In this document: piece after piece, positions 46,354 through 55,342 of the stretch | How the letters are laid out: each line of letters starts with the position of its first letter | Numbering within the stretch: the first letter of the stretch is position 1 | NCBI GenBank assembly: GCA_030602265.1 | Contig: JAUWAB010000002.1 | Coordinates: 1-64,000, forward strand | Direction: 5' to 3' | DNA length: 64,000 bases | Source of the DNA: Prolixibacteraceae bacterium | Lineage (GTDB): Bacteria; Bacteroidota; Bacteroidia; Bacteroidales; Prolixibacteraceae | The notes under the pieces: generated by a model | Database searches by the model: none | What the model was told of the DNA's origin: nothing | The model's input: only the letters and a program-made list of their open reading frames with translations | Program-made: the position numbers and the translations under genes

Positions 46354-46618
46354 GCGATAATCAGTTGTTTATGGTGATGCGGCCCAATATGGGATGCATT
46401 TTTGTTTTAAAACAAAATAACAGTTTATACGCCGATTTGTTGAGACTGCCGGCGTTCAGGAAAACATTTTTGCGATAGCTGCGCGAAATGAGGTCAGGGC
46501 CCCACATAAAGCCTCTCTGACGAAAAGCCCGGTAATGGATCCCAATCAGGAAATTTATTTGTAAAATTGCAGTATTAATGGCATTAAACCGAATTATTCA
46601 TACAAATAAACCACGGCA
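46354..46618. other. Divergent intergenic region
   Basis: 265 bp between the E1 gene (minus) and the sulfatase (plus), so it must hold both promoters. TAAAATTG at 46562-46569 is one base off the -7 consensus on the plus strand. No operator-like palindrome matching that at 60346-60366 is seen. Confidence 0.35.
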
Positions 46619-48199
46619 ATGAAGATCAGCATTTCAAAACCAGCAACCCTTTTGGTTTTTGGGGCAGCCATAGCGGCATGCGGACCCCTTTCCAAAGAAA
46701 CACCCCGGCCGAACATCCTGTTTATCATGAGTGATGACCATACGCAGCAGGCCATCAGCGCTTATGGGCATAACCTTCTGCAGACACCCCATATCGACCG
46801 GCTTGCCCGTGAAGGTGCTATCTTCAGGTCTAGCTTTGTCACCAACTCGATTTGTGCGCCAAGCCGGGCCGTGTTGCTTACCGGAAAATACAGCCACCTG
46901 AACGGGAAGGTGGATAATCACAGTAAATTTGACTGGGATCAGCCCAGTTTTCCCAAACTGATGCAGCAAAATGGATATGCCACCGCCTTGATCGGCAAGA
47001 TCCATCTGGATGGCATTCCGCAGGGATTCGACTATTCGATTGTGTTGCCCGGGCAGGGGGAATATTACAATCCGGTCTTTCTGGAAAACGGTGAGCGAAA
47101 GCAGTTTGAGGGGCATTGTACCCCACTGACCACTCAGTTTGCCCTCGATTGGCTGGAGAACAAACGCGACAAGACCAAACCTTTCTGCCTCCTATATCAT
47201 CAGAAAGCACCGCACCGCAACTGGCTTCCGGAGACCAAATATCTCGATTTCCTGGAAGATGTGGAATTTGAATTCCCCGAAAACTTTTTTGATGATTACG
47301 AAGGCCGGGGATCTGCAGCCCGTGAGCAGGAGATGGAGATTGTCGGGCATATGCGCTGGGGGCACGACATGAAGTTCGAAAATAACCCATACACCGGTGA
47401 ACCAACTGATTTTATGCGCGATATCAACCGGATGTCGGATGAGCAGCGCGATGCCTGGCGTGCAGTTTACAACCCCCGCAATGAGGCGTTCCTGCAGGAA
47501 ATGCCTGAAGGAAAAGAGCTGGCAAAGTTTATGTTTCACCGCTATCTGCGCGACTACCTGAAAACGATCAAGTCGGTCGACGACGGCGTGGGTGAGGTAA
47601 TGGACTACCTGGAGAAAAATGGCTTGTTGGACAATACCATCGTGATTTATACTTCTGATCAGGGATTTTACCTGGGCGAGCATGGCTGGTTCGACAAAAG
47701 GTTTATGTATGAGCAGTCGCTCAGTACGCCCCTGCTGGTCAGGTATCCCAAAGAAATTAAACCGGGGACCCAGGTGACGGATATGGTGCTTAACCTCGAC
47801 TTGGCGCCCACCTTGCTGGATTATGCCGGAATTGAAGCCCCGGCCGACATGCAGGGCAATTCATTCCGGAAACTGGTTTCCGGGAAAAAAGTCCCGTGGC
47901 GTGATGCAATTTACTACCATTATTATGAATATCCGTCTGTCCATATGGTCAAGCGTCACTATGGGGTGAGGACCGAACGTTACAAACTGATTCATTTTTA
48001 TTACGATGTGGACGAATGGGAGATGTACGACCTTCAGTCGGACCCGGATGAAATGAAAAATGTATATGGTGATCCGGCCTATTCCGAGGTTCAGGCATCG
48101 CTGCATAAACGGCTGACCGAGCTGAGGTCTGAATTCGGAGATTCCGACGAGCTCACCCAAAAATTTCTGCAAACCTATCTGGATGCCGGGTACAGATAA
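46619..48199 (+). CDS. Family S1 (formylglycine-type) sulfatase lipoprotein
   Basis: 526 aa. Lipoprotein signal with lipobox IAAC (Cys 21). The formylglycine motif CAPSR starts at C79 in NSICAPSRAVLLTGKY. Metal ligands are the Asp pair in MSDDHT and TSDQGFYLGEHGWFDKR. Overall it resembles GlcNAc-6-sulfatases of Bacteroides (the S1_11 type), but the subfamily is only a guess. It needs an anaerobic sulfatase-maturing enzyme, not present here. It would expose sulfated host or marine glycans for the sialic-acid locus downstream. Confidence 0.9.
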   Translation: MKISISKPATLLVFGAAIAACGPLSKETPRPNILFIMSDDHTQQAISAYGHNLLQTPHIDRLAREGAIFRSSFVTNSICAPSRAVLLTGKYSHLNGKVDNHSKFDWDQPSFPKLMQQNGYATALIGKIHLDGIPQGFDYSIVLPGQGEYYNPVFLENGERKQFEGHCTPLTTQFALDWLENKRDKTKPFCLLYHQKAPHRNWLPETKYLDFLEDVEFEFPENFFDDYEGRGSAAREQEMEIVGHMRWGHDMKFENNPYTGEPTDFMRDINRMSDEQRDAWRAVYNPRNEAFLQEMPEGKELAKFMFHRYLRDYLKTIKSVDDGVGEVMDYLEKNGLLDNTIVIYTSDQGFYLGEHGWFDKRFMYEQSLSTPLLVRYPKEIKPGTQVTDMVLNLDLAPTLLDYAGIEAPADMQGNSFRKLVSGKKVPWRDAIYYHYYEYPSVHMVKRHYGVRTERYKLIHFYYDVDEWEMYDLQSDPDEMKNVYGDPAYSEVQASLHKRLTELRSEFGDSDELTQKFLQTYLDAGYR

Positions 48200-48384
48200 A
48201 CCATTAGTATGGCTATCCTAAAGCAAACTTATCTAAGGAGTTTGCCATGGTATATCTGTACCTTTTTACCTTATGTTTGTTCGCATGAGGCTAGAATCCA
48301 TAAGGTTAATCCATACTGATGATGAATGAATGGCGGGTTGCGTTTCATTTGTTTGCAAGGACTTTTCGATTCGTTTTAATTGCT

Positions 48385-51051
48385 TCAGGATTTCTGACGT
48401 TGGGACTTCCAGGTGTATCCGTCGATGTTTTTCCGGTTGGGAAGAAAGAGACTTACCAGGAGCGCCAGGATTACACTGGCTGTAATGCCGGTGAAACCGT
48501 ACATCAGGAAAGAGAGGACAGTATGGTTCTTAACCATAAGAAGAACGGCCATTCCGGCGATGGTGCCAATCAGTGCGGCAGGTCCTGAAATCCGCCTGAA
48601 AAAGATGCCCATGATGAACAGTGCCCCCAGCCCGCCGGTCAGCAATCCGAGGAATGAGTTGAACTGATCCCAGAGGGAAGCGATATTCCATGTGGCCAGG
48701 ATTATGGCCATGGCAATACCAAACATCCCCACGATGATCCCTGACCATCGGGCAATGCGCATGGCAGCGGCAGGTTTGGGTTTCCGGCTAATGGTTTTAT
48801 AGAAATCGGACGTGATAACCGCGGCTACGGAATTGATATTGGAGGATAAGGTCGACATGGCCGCAGCAAAGATGGCGGCAATCAGCAATCCGGCTACGCC
48901 TGCTGGCATCTGGGCTACGATAAACTGTGGGAAAACCGAGTCGATGTTGGGATTGACCACGGCCATCCTTTCAGGATTGGAAGTATAATAGGCATACAGG
49001 CCTGTTCCCAGCATAAAGAATACGATGGTTACCGGGATACTGAGAATCCCGTTCAGCCAGATACTCCTGCCGGTGGCTTTTTCGTCCTTCGTGGTCATAT
49101 AACGCTGCACCACACTTTGGTCACTGGTATAGGAGATAAGCGTATTGGCCAGTCCGCCTAAAAGGACCACCCAGAACACCGGTTGGGAAAAATTAAACCG
49201 GAAATCGAAAGTGTGGAATTTGTTATGTTGAGCCGTGATATCGAGGAATCCGCCCAGTCCGCCCTCCACGCCGGTCAGCATAAATACCAGTGCGGTGAAG
49301 GCTCCGGCCAGGAGAATAAATCCCTGGATGACATCGCCCCACACAACAGCTTCGATGCCACCGCTGGTGCAATAGATAATGGTTACGACTCCCATGATGA
49401 CAATGGCCCAGTAAACACTGAAGCCGGTCACTGCATTCAGGGCCAGCGAGGGCAGGAAGAGGACAATGGAAATCCGGCTGACCATGAAAAAGACAAATAA
49501 GGCCGATGCCAACCATCGTACGGAACGGTTGAACCGGGCATCGAGGTACTGGTATGCGGTATCAAAATTGAACCTCCTGAAAAAGGGAAGAAAATATCTG
49601 ATGACTATGGGTGCAATCAGGATGATGGTCATGTTAAAGGTGAACATTCTCCAATCGGCGGCATATGATTTTGCCGGAATGGCGATAAAGGTAATGGCGC
49701 TCAAGGTGGTTGCAAAGATGCTTATGCCTGCAGCCCACCAGGGAATGCGGCCGCCGGCCTTGAAAAAATCTTCGGTATCGCCCTCTTTTTTCATAAAGAA
49801 AAAGCCAAGCATCAGCATACCGGCAAAATAGACGATCAGCACCAGGTAGTTCAGCCAACCGAATACAGGCTTCACGGAAAAGGTAATCTCCCTGATCTCC
49901 GGTGTCCGGATACCCGGTCTGATTTCACCCCCGGGAACGATTACTGCACCGCCCCACTGGACGGCCGGCATAACGGCAACCGGATCACCGTCCCAGTTGC
50001 CCTCGTCGAACCAGGTGTCTGTCACTGTATTGTAAATCAATATCTTTTGGTTGAATCCGGGATGGTTAATCCATAAGGAATCCCTGATCTGCCTGGCATC
50101 TGTTTCTCCGTTTTGTAACCGGCTGATGGCTTTCTCTACCTGGCTGAAGACCGCACCGTTGTCACCCCCGATCAGGACCACATGCGATGCTCCAATCGCT
50201 ACCGCGGCACCTGCAGCTACTGGAAAGGGATTTCCCGGCACGATCCGAATATCCTGTCTTTTTTCCCATTCTCCCCGGGAAGGACGGAACCTGAACACAT
50301 GGGGGTAAAAGGAGGTTGTTTTCTGACCGTCCATTCGAGCCCTGCCACCTATTACATGCAGGCTTACTTCTTCACCGTCCATCTGGGCAGCGGCCATGGC
50401 TCCGTGAACAGGCAACGGGAAATCAGGCAGTGACCGCCAGCCGGAGTTGGGTTCTGTCAGGTTGAGAACCAGGAACCGGGCTGAAGGTCCTTCTGCAGTT
50501 TCACCGCCAATTACATAGATGAGGTTTCCGATAGTTGCTGCGGCCGGACTTTTTACCGGGACGGGGAGCGGGGGTAATTCTGTTATCGAGACGGAGCCGT
50601 TCTGCCATCCGATTTGATATACGCGGTCACTCAATCCCTCCGGTGTTTGTCCGCCAACACAGACTAAGCCTCCAGGGGTGCTGACCGAAGCCCCTTCTCC
50701 CAGTTTTACCGGGAGGGCTGACCGCGAGTCTTCCAGCCGGAGTGTCCCGTCGCTGTTTCTGGCATAGACCAGGATGATGTCCGAGTAATGCTTGGTCCCG
50801 TCTTCCCAGGGTTTCCCGTCAGGGAATGCGGTCCCACCTGCAACAATAAGCATATTGTTGTGTAGGCCGGCAAAGGCTCCTGCCACGCCTTCCGAGCCGG
50901 GAAGTACCCCGGTTTCTGAAAGGTTGCCGCTTATCCGCTGGTGTAATTGGTTTATCCGGTCACCGGCATTGGCCCTGATTAACGGTAAAGTTAAAAATGC
51001 CAGCGATAACCAGATGGGTAGGAGGATGGTTGTAATGGTCCTGTTTCGCAT
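48385..51051 (-). CDS. Kelch (NanM-like) plus sodium:solute symporter fusion, sialic-acid uptake
   Basis: 888 aa in two parts. Residues about 30-390, after a signal sequence, are a kelch beta-propeller like N-acetylneuraminate mutarotase NanM (YVIGGETAEG, LHVIGGRARMDG, VVLIGGDNG). The rest, about 400-880, is an SSS-family symporter with about 13 helices (ISIFATTLSAITFIAIPAK, SYTSDQSVVQRYM, AAAMSTLSSNINS). The propeller should lie in the periplasm, feed the pore, and turn alpha to beta sialic acid for import. It ends the susC-to-symporter set and is separated from the epimerase by repeat locus C. Confidence 0.9.
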   Translation of the reverse strand: MRNRTITTILLPIWLSLAFLTLPLIRANAGDRINQLHQRISGNLSETGVLPGSEGVAGAFAGLHNNMLIVAGGTAFPDGKPWEDGTKHYSDIILVYARNSDGTLRLEDSRSALPVKLGEGASVSTPGGLVCVGGQTPEGLSDRVYQIGWQNGSVSITELPPLPVPVKSPAAATIGNLIYVIGGETAEGPSARFLVLNLTEPNSGWRSLPDFPLPVHGAMAAAQMDGEEVSLHVIGGRARMDGQKTTSFYPHVFRFRPSRGEWEKRQDIRIVPGNPFPVAAGAAVAIGASHVVLIGGDNGAVFSQVEKAISRLQNGETDARQIRDSLWINHPGFNQKILIYNTVTDTWFDEGNWDGDPVAVMPAVQWGGAVIVPGGEIRPGIRTPEIREITFSVKPVFGWLNYLVLIVYFAGMLMLGFFFMKKEGDTEDFFKAGGRIPWWAAGISIFATTLSAITFIAIPAKSYAADWRMFTFNMTIILIAPIVIRYFLPFFRRFNFDTAYQYLDARFNRSVRWLASALFVFFMVSRISIVLFLPSLALNAVTGFSVYWAIVIMGVVTIIYCTSGGIEAVVWGDVIQGFILLAGAFTALVFMLTGVEGGLGGFLDITAQHNKFHTFDFRFNFSQPVFWVVLLGGLANTLISYTSDQSVVQRYMTTKDEKATGRSIWLNGILSIPVTIVFFMLGTGLYAYYTSNPERMAVVNPNIDSVFPQFIVAQMPAGVAGLLIAAIFAAAMSTLSSNINSVAAVITSDFYKTISRKPKPAAAMRIARWSGIIVGMFGIAMAIILATWNIASLWDQFNSFLGLLTGGLGALFIMGIFFRRISGPAALIGTIAGMAVLLMVKNHTVLSFLMYGFTGITASVILALLVSLFLPNRKNIDGYTWKSQRQKS

Positions 51052-51124
51052 GGTCGTTTCGTATATTTTATCCTCGCGGGATTATTTTAATGACAACGTT
51101 GTTGTTTGTTACAGATCACTGTCC

Positions 51125-51160
51125 ACAGATTACACAGATTACACAGATTACACAGATTAA
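51125..51160 (+). repeat. 9-bp tandem repeat ACAGATTAC, four copies
   Basis: Three exact ACAGATTAC units and a fourth ending AA (51125-51133, 51134-51142, 51143-51151, 51152-51160). Reverse complement of the array at 9900-9926. Confidence 0.9.
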
Positions 51161-51233
51161 AGAAATTCCAAAGATGTCCGGAATCCGGGTGCCGTTTCCT
51201 GGTCTTTACACAGTATTTCATGGTCAGGTCCGG

Positions 51234-51289
51234 TCTCCATTCTCCATTCTCCATTCTCCATTCTCCGGCCTCCGGCCTCCGGTTTCCGG
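51234..51289 (+). repeat. Eight in-phase 7-bp units (TCTCCAT / CCTCCGG)
   Basis: TCTCCAT four times, TCTCCGG, CCTCCGG twice, TTTCCGG, with no phase break. The same class of units is at 2996-3016 and, reversed, at 156-169. Confidence 0.9.
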
Positions 51290-51317
51290 TAATCGCCGCA
51301 TCCGATCCTGCCAATAA

Positions 51318-51390
51318 CAGGGCAACCACAAGGGTAGGGCAACCGCAAGGGTAGGGCAACCGCAAGGGTTGCCCCTACACCGTTTTTCAT
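51318..51390 (-). repeat. Repeat core with tandem GGGCAACC/GGTTGCCC stems
   Basis: In the minus sense it begins ATGAAAAACGGTGTAGGGG and then has three GGTTGCCCT arms that can each pair with the single GGGCAACC. Related cores: 9692-9749, 2944-2983 and 2715-2754. Confidence 0.8.
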
Positions 51391-51430
51391 TGCCAGGTTG
51401 TCTCCCTGATCACCGATTACCGTTTACCTT

Positions 51431-52603
51431 TTACCGGTCAAGCTTCTCCAGCGTCTTCCATACCTGAAGCAACCCTCTCGGGACATGAAAGCATCCTTTC
51501 CACTTTCCGCCTTTCAATGGGAGGAGCACCTCTCCCCGGCGGTTAAGGTATCCGAACCACTCTCCGTACTCCGGGTCGGCGAAATGTGACCAGGTATAGT
51601 TGTGCACTTTCTCAAACCAGTCGAGGCACTCCGGGTTGCCGGTCAGCCGGTAACCTTTGATCAGGCTGATCAGCGTTTCGATATGGACCCACCATAGTTT
51701 CTGGTCCCATTCTAACTGCTGCGGCGGGTAGCCCTTTATGTCCATAAAATAGAATATCCCCCCGTATTGCTCATCCCAACCATATTTCAGGGTTCTCAGC
51801 ATGATGTCGGTGGCTTTAAGGGCAAGTTCCGGCCGGTTGAGCCTCTCCGACAGGTCCATGATAAACCACATGGCCTCAATGGCATGCCCCGGATTAAGCA
51901 GCCTGCCTTCGAAAGAGTCTGAGAAACTTCCGTCGGGTCTGACATTCTCCAGTATCAGGCCGGAATCCTGCTGGTAGAAAACCTCCATCACTTCTTGGAT
52001 TACTGTTTCTATCGTCTCCTCCACCATTTCAGGTTTGAGCAGGTGTTCAATCTCGAGCGACAGGTTACAGAGGATCATCGGCAGTGAAAAACCTTTCAGC
52101 GGACGTGTTCCGGGGGTGGTTTTTGTAAACCGGCCTTTGGGATTGCTACTTCTTTTAAGGATGTTTTCAAACGTATCTCTGGCTATGGTCCCGTACTCCT
52201 CCCGGCCTGTGGCTTTGAACAGCTGTCCGAATGCCATGGTCGCAAAGCAGTCCGAAAATATGTTATACGGCTCTACCAGCGGTTTCCCTTCACGGGTGAG
52301 GGAAAAATACCAATTGAGGTTTCCGTCGTGGCCATATTTCTGCAGAAAATCCGCCCCGTGAAGGGCCATGTCGAGCCATTCAGGGCGTTGTTCTACGCGG
52401 TTGTACAAGGTTGAAAACATCCACACTTCCCGGCCCTGAAGCCAGATAAATTTGTCGGTATCAAAGACATTCCCCTTGCGGTCAAGGCAGGTGAAATACC
52501 CTCCGTTTTCCTCGTCTCTGGAGTTTTTCATCCAGAACGGAACCACATTGCCTAAAAGCTCTGTTTTGTATTGAGAAGCCAGTTGTTTGAAATTCATACT
52601 CAT
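51431..52603 (-). CDS. N-acylglucosamine 2-epimerase (AGE/renin-binding-protein family)
   Basis: 390 aa from the ATG at 52603; upstream codons run into the lyase gene. An (alpha/alpha)6 barrel with family motifs (GYFTCLDRKGNVFDTDKF split mid-way, WLQGREVWMFSTLYN, LNPGHAIEAMWFIMD, KLWWVHIETLISLIKGY). The conserved His and Arg in those motifs are the catalytic ones in known AGEs. It interconverts ManNAc and GlcNAc without phosphorylation, matching the Bacteroides fragilis nan pathway. It starts 5 nt after nanA. The stop codon lies inside repeat locus C. Confidence 0.93.
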   Translation of the reverse strand: MSMNFKQLASQYKTELLGNVVPFWMKNSRDEENGGYFTCLDRKGNVFDTDKFIWLQGREVWMFSTLYNRVEQRPEWLDMALHGADFLQKYGHDGNLNWYFSLTREGKPLVEPYNIFSDCFATMAFGQLFKATGREEYGTIARDTFENILKRSSNPKGRFTKTTPGTRPLKGFSLPMILCNLSLEIEHLLKPEMVEETIETVIQEVMEVFYQQDSGLILENVRPDGSFSDSFEGRLLNPGHAIEAMWFIMDLSERLNRPELALKATDIMLRTLKYGWDEQYGGIFYFMDIKGYPPQQLEWDQKLWWVHIETLISLIKGYRLTGNPECLDWFEKVHNYTWSHFADPEYGEWFGYLNRRGEVLLPLKGGKWKGCFHVPRGLLQVWKTLEKLDR

Positions 52604-52608
52604 CCCGT

Positions 52609-53520
52609 TTATTTTGAAAACCACTCTTCCATTTGAAGTGACTGAACATCAGTCTTGAATTGCGGGTACATGGACGGATCGAAGCTTTTCACCGGCAGCC
52701 TGAATCCGCCAAACTCAAATCCAATATAACGCATAAAGGCTTTTCCGGTGGCGATCCCTCCATATTTACCCAGCAGCCTGATCATGTCAATGGCTTTTAG
52801 CTGAAGTTGACGGGCCATATCGAGGTCTCCACTGTAGAAGGCATCAATTATGCCATAATAGAGGGGAGCAGCATAATTGAAGGTGCTGCCCACTGCACTG
52901 CGGCATCCGGTTGCAAGAGCCGGAAGAAGCACTTCATCATAGCCTCCCAACATTTGGTACTTCCCTCCTTCGAAGTTTACACAGCTCAGAAAATCCATAA
53001 AATTCTCATGCGTATATTTCACCCCGGCGAGATTGGGTATCATGGGAGCAGCTACCTTTAAAAAGTCATACATCGGAATGTTGACTCCGCTCAAAACCGG
53101 GATATGGTAGAAATAGACCGGTAAACCTGGAACCTTTTCTGCAATTTTGGCGCAAAACTCGGCAAGTTGCTGGGGCCCTGCCGGCTTAAAATAGTAGGGC
53201 GCCACAATGGCAATGGCATCCACGCCATAAGATTCGCCGTGCATGGCGTTTTCCACACATTCGTGGTAAGAGGTTCCACCAACCAGGGTAATGACTTTCA
53301 TGGAAGTACCCTTGATTGCGGATGTCCAGGATTCGGTCAGCTTCATCTTTTCCTTTTGGGTAAGGGAAGCTGTTTCTCCTGTTGAACCGTTTATAAATAC
53401 GCCCGAAATTTCATTTCTTGCGAGAAATTCACTGTATGCGGGAATCTGTTCATAGATAATATCCCCATCGTCTGTAAAGGGCGTAAATGGTGCTGCAATG
53501 AGTCCTTTTAAATTTAACAT
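52609..53520 (-). CDS. nanA: N-acetylneuraminate lyase
   Basis: 303 aa, DHDPS/NAL TIM barrel. VFINGSTGETASLTQKEK (split) is the substrate carboxylate loop, YFYHIPVLSG gives the catalytic Tyr region, and AGVKYTHENF the Schiff-base Lys. It splits N-acetylneuraminate into ManNAc and pyruvate. It lies between the sialidase (21 nt gap) and the epimerase (5 nt). Confidence 0.94.
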   Translation of the reverse strand: MLNLKGLIAAPFTPFTDDGDIIYEQIPAYSEFLARNEISGVFINGSTGETASLTQKEKMKLTESWTSAIKGTSMKVITLVGGTSYHECVENAMHGESYGVDAIAIVAPYYFKPAGPQQLAEFCAKIAEKVPGLPVYFYHIPVLSGVNIPMYDFLKVAAPMIPNLAGVKYTHENFMDFLSCVNFEGGKYQMLGGYDEVLLPALATGCRSAVGSTFNYAAPLYYGIIDAFYSGDLDMARQLQLKAIDMIRLLGKYGGIATGKAFMRYIGFEFGGFRLPVKSFDPSMYPQFKTDVQSLQMEEWFSK

Positions 53521-53541
53521 AAAGTAAGCTGATTTTTGGGT

Positions 53542-55179
53542 TTATTTCAGGATGTCTTTTACAGGTACTTTCTGAAAATAGAGTTCTTTTACGCCTTCGT
53601 AGACTATACCGATGTGCAGGTCGTCCACCATGGTCATGCAGGAATATCCAAATCCTGACGGGGCAAAAAGTTCTGTTTGCCATGCTTCCGGCCAGGTATT
53701 TCCGCCGTCGGCACTGGCTTTGATGGTCATGTTTACACGTGCGGTTTTGTTGTTGGGATTGGAGAAGAACAGTACCTGTTGTGATTGTCCGGCTACGGGT
53801 ACTTCAGCAGCAATGAGGCTGGCCATACAGTTGGGCTCCTGCAGTGCCGAATTGGAGGAGGGGTGTGTGGTCCAGGTAGTCCCTAAATCGTGGGTTACCG
53901 CTACCGCCCGGCCGTTGGTTTCCCCCTTGTCCCTGCGGTTTTTATCATCTCTCATGTTCAGCATCAGGCTGCCATCAACCAGCTGGACAACCTGTGCTTC
54001 GGTAGTGTTTGGCTTGGCGCCTGTCCCGATTTGCCAGGTTTCACCGCCGTCGTGACTGTAAATTATGGTTGAATGGCTGGTGTACTGTCCGCCGTCGAGG
54101 GCCTTTTCCCCAATGTCGGCCTTGAATTGCGCCGGAAATACCAGCGTGCCGTCACTCATGGTGATACCCGCTCCCGGACCCTGCAGCAGCAACTGCCAGG
54201 CCGGGTCCTTGATTTGTTCTGTAATATTGTTGGGTTCCGACCAGGTGAGTCCATCATCGGTACTTTTCACCAGGATGAACTGCCCGGTCTCTTCGGGGCT
54301 CATACCTGGCTGTGAAGCCCACCAGAGCATCTGGTCATGGGATAAACCACTCATCCAGAGTGCAGCCACCCAGATGGTACCGGTGTTGGGGTCATAAAGT
54401 ACTGAAGGATCTCCGATCCCATTCAGCCTCTCCGGCCGTCCTCCCCATTCTCCCATATCCATGATTACCCGCATGGGTTCCCAGGTCTGACCACCATCGG
54501 TGCTGCGGCTCATGCCCACGTCCACATCTTCCTGAAGGTCTTTGCTGTTGTTGTAGCGGTTGTCATATACGGCAATAAGGGTGCCTTTTCCCGTGGTAAT
54601 AATCCCCGGAATACGGTAGGTGTCACAATTGTCCTGTCCTGCAGCACGAAGTACCAGTCCCGGCCTGAAGGCAAAACTTTCCTGGCTGATCAGGTCGGTT
54701 TTTCCTGCTCCCTTAAAAGTCAGCCTGACCTTTTCCACCCGGAATGATTTTTCAAGAAGCGCATCTTCTTTGATCTCAAAATTGAGCGAAATAACCTGGG
54801 TCCCTTGTCCAAGGACACCCATGCCGATAATTTTACTCTTATGAGCGACTGTCCGGATTGTTCCAAATGGAACCGGTACGGCGTTTTCTTCTTCCGCCGG
54901 ATAATATTCTGCAGAAATAGATTTCAGGATAGAAGGATCTCCTGACTGTTCAAAAAAGAGTTCTATGGATGTAAGTTCCATTGGATCAGTGTTGTCCTGA
55001 ACCGTCAGCGTAATTCTCACCATTCCTTTGTTTTCCCTCTCCCTGAAAACGGGAACCTTGTTGATCTCCAGACTGGCGGTTTCAATACCCGGAATTTCCC
55101 TTCCCGTATAATCTCCTGAGCAACCTGTGATTATGCCCAGTAAAGCCAATAATATGAAAAGTATACTGATTTTGCGCAT
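53542..55179 (-). CDS. nanH: GH33 exo-sialidase lipoprotein
   Basis: 545 aa from the ATG at 55179; MRKISILFILLALLGIITGC is a lipoprotein signal (Cys 20). An ATG at 55185 adds two residues. An N-terminal beta domain (about 30-190) precedes the six-bladed catalytic propeller: YRIPGIITTG carries the RIP Arg, and Asp-boxes read STDGGQTW, STDDGLTW, SHDGGETW and SADGGNTW. It clips terminal sialic acids, probably at the cell surface. An invariant hairpin lies between susD and this gene. Confidence 0.94.
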   Translation of the reverse strand: MRKISILFILLALLGIITGCSGDYTGREIPGIETASLEINKVPVFRERENKGMVRITLTVQDNTDPMELTSIELFFEQSGDPSILKSISAEYYPAEEENAVPVPFGTIRTVAHKSKIIGMGVLGQGTQVISLNFEIKEDALLEKSFRVEKVRLTFKGAGKTDLISQESFAFRPGLVLRAAGQDNCDTYRIPGIITTGKGTLIAVYDNRYNNSKDLQEDVDVGMSRSTDGGQTWEPMRVIMDMGEWGGRPERLNGIGDPSVLYDPNTGTIWVAALWMSGLSHDQMLWWASQPGMSPEETGQFILVKSTDDGLTWSEPNNITEQIKDPAWQLLLQGPGAGITMSDGTLVFPAQFKADIGEKALDGGQYTSHSTIIYSHDGGETWQIGTGAKPNTTEAQVVQLVDGSLMLNMRDDKNRRDKGETNGRAVAVTHDLGTTWTTHPSSNSALQEPNCMASLIAAEVPVAGQSQQVLFFSNPNNKTARVNMTIKASADGGNTWPEAWQTELFAPSGFGYSCMTMVDDLHIGIVYEGVKELYFQKVPVKDILK

Positions 55180-55266
55180 TTGCATATATGATTTTTTGTT
55201 TTTACAAAATAGGTCAATTTTTATCAAAGAACCATGGAAATCGGTTCTTGTTCCGGGAAAAGATTA

Positions 55267-55284
55267 AGGGCCCATGCGGGCCCT
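55267..55284. other. Hairpin between susD and the sialidase gene
   Basis: AGGGCCC, loop ATGC, AGGGCCC-complement GGGCCCT. There is no T-run, so it may stabilise RNA ends or slow transcription instead of acting as a terminator. It could set sialidase expression below that of susCD. Confidence 0.55.
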
Positions 55285-55342
55285 CAATCCAACCAATGCT
55301 AAACTAATCTATGAAATAAAGGCCTTATTGGAGCGATCATGC

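Larger units (their letters stand above)
51093..51434 (-). repeat. Composite intergenic repeat, locus C
   Basis: This is the gap between the epimerase and symporter genes. In the minus sense it starts inside the epimerase stop codon (unit GTAAAAG) with heptads GTAAAAG, GTAAACG, GTAATCG, GTGATCA (plus strand 51407-51434). Then comes the core at 51318-51390 with GGGCAACC/GGTTGCCC stems in three tandem 16-17 bp units, the CCGGAGA/ATGGAGA heptads (51234-51289), and ACAGATTAC nonamers (51125-51160). Near the symporter start there is a 10-bp palindrome ACAACGTTGT (51093-51102). No true gene is seen; the 77- and 92-codon minus frames are repeat translations. Confidence 0.8.

Noticed and set aside
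48319-48588. 89-codon plus frame antisense to the symporter
   Set aside because: Shadow of a long, well-supported minus gene; no independent signal.
51093-51102. ACAACGTTGT as an operator for the symporter
   Set aside because: Ten bp only, unlike the 21-bp palindrome upstream of susC, and not repeated elsewhere.
51157-51390. 77-codon minus frame beginning MKNGVGATLAVAL
   Set aside because: It is the translation of repeat core and heptads; the related frame at locus B diverges at once and has no shared protein end.
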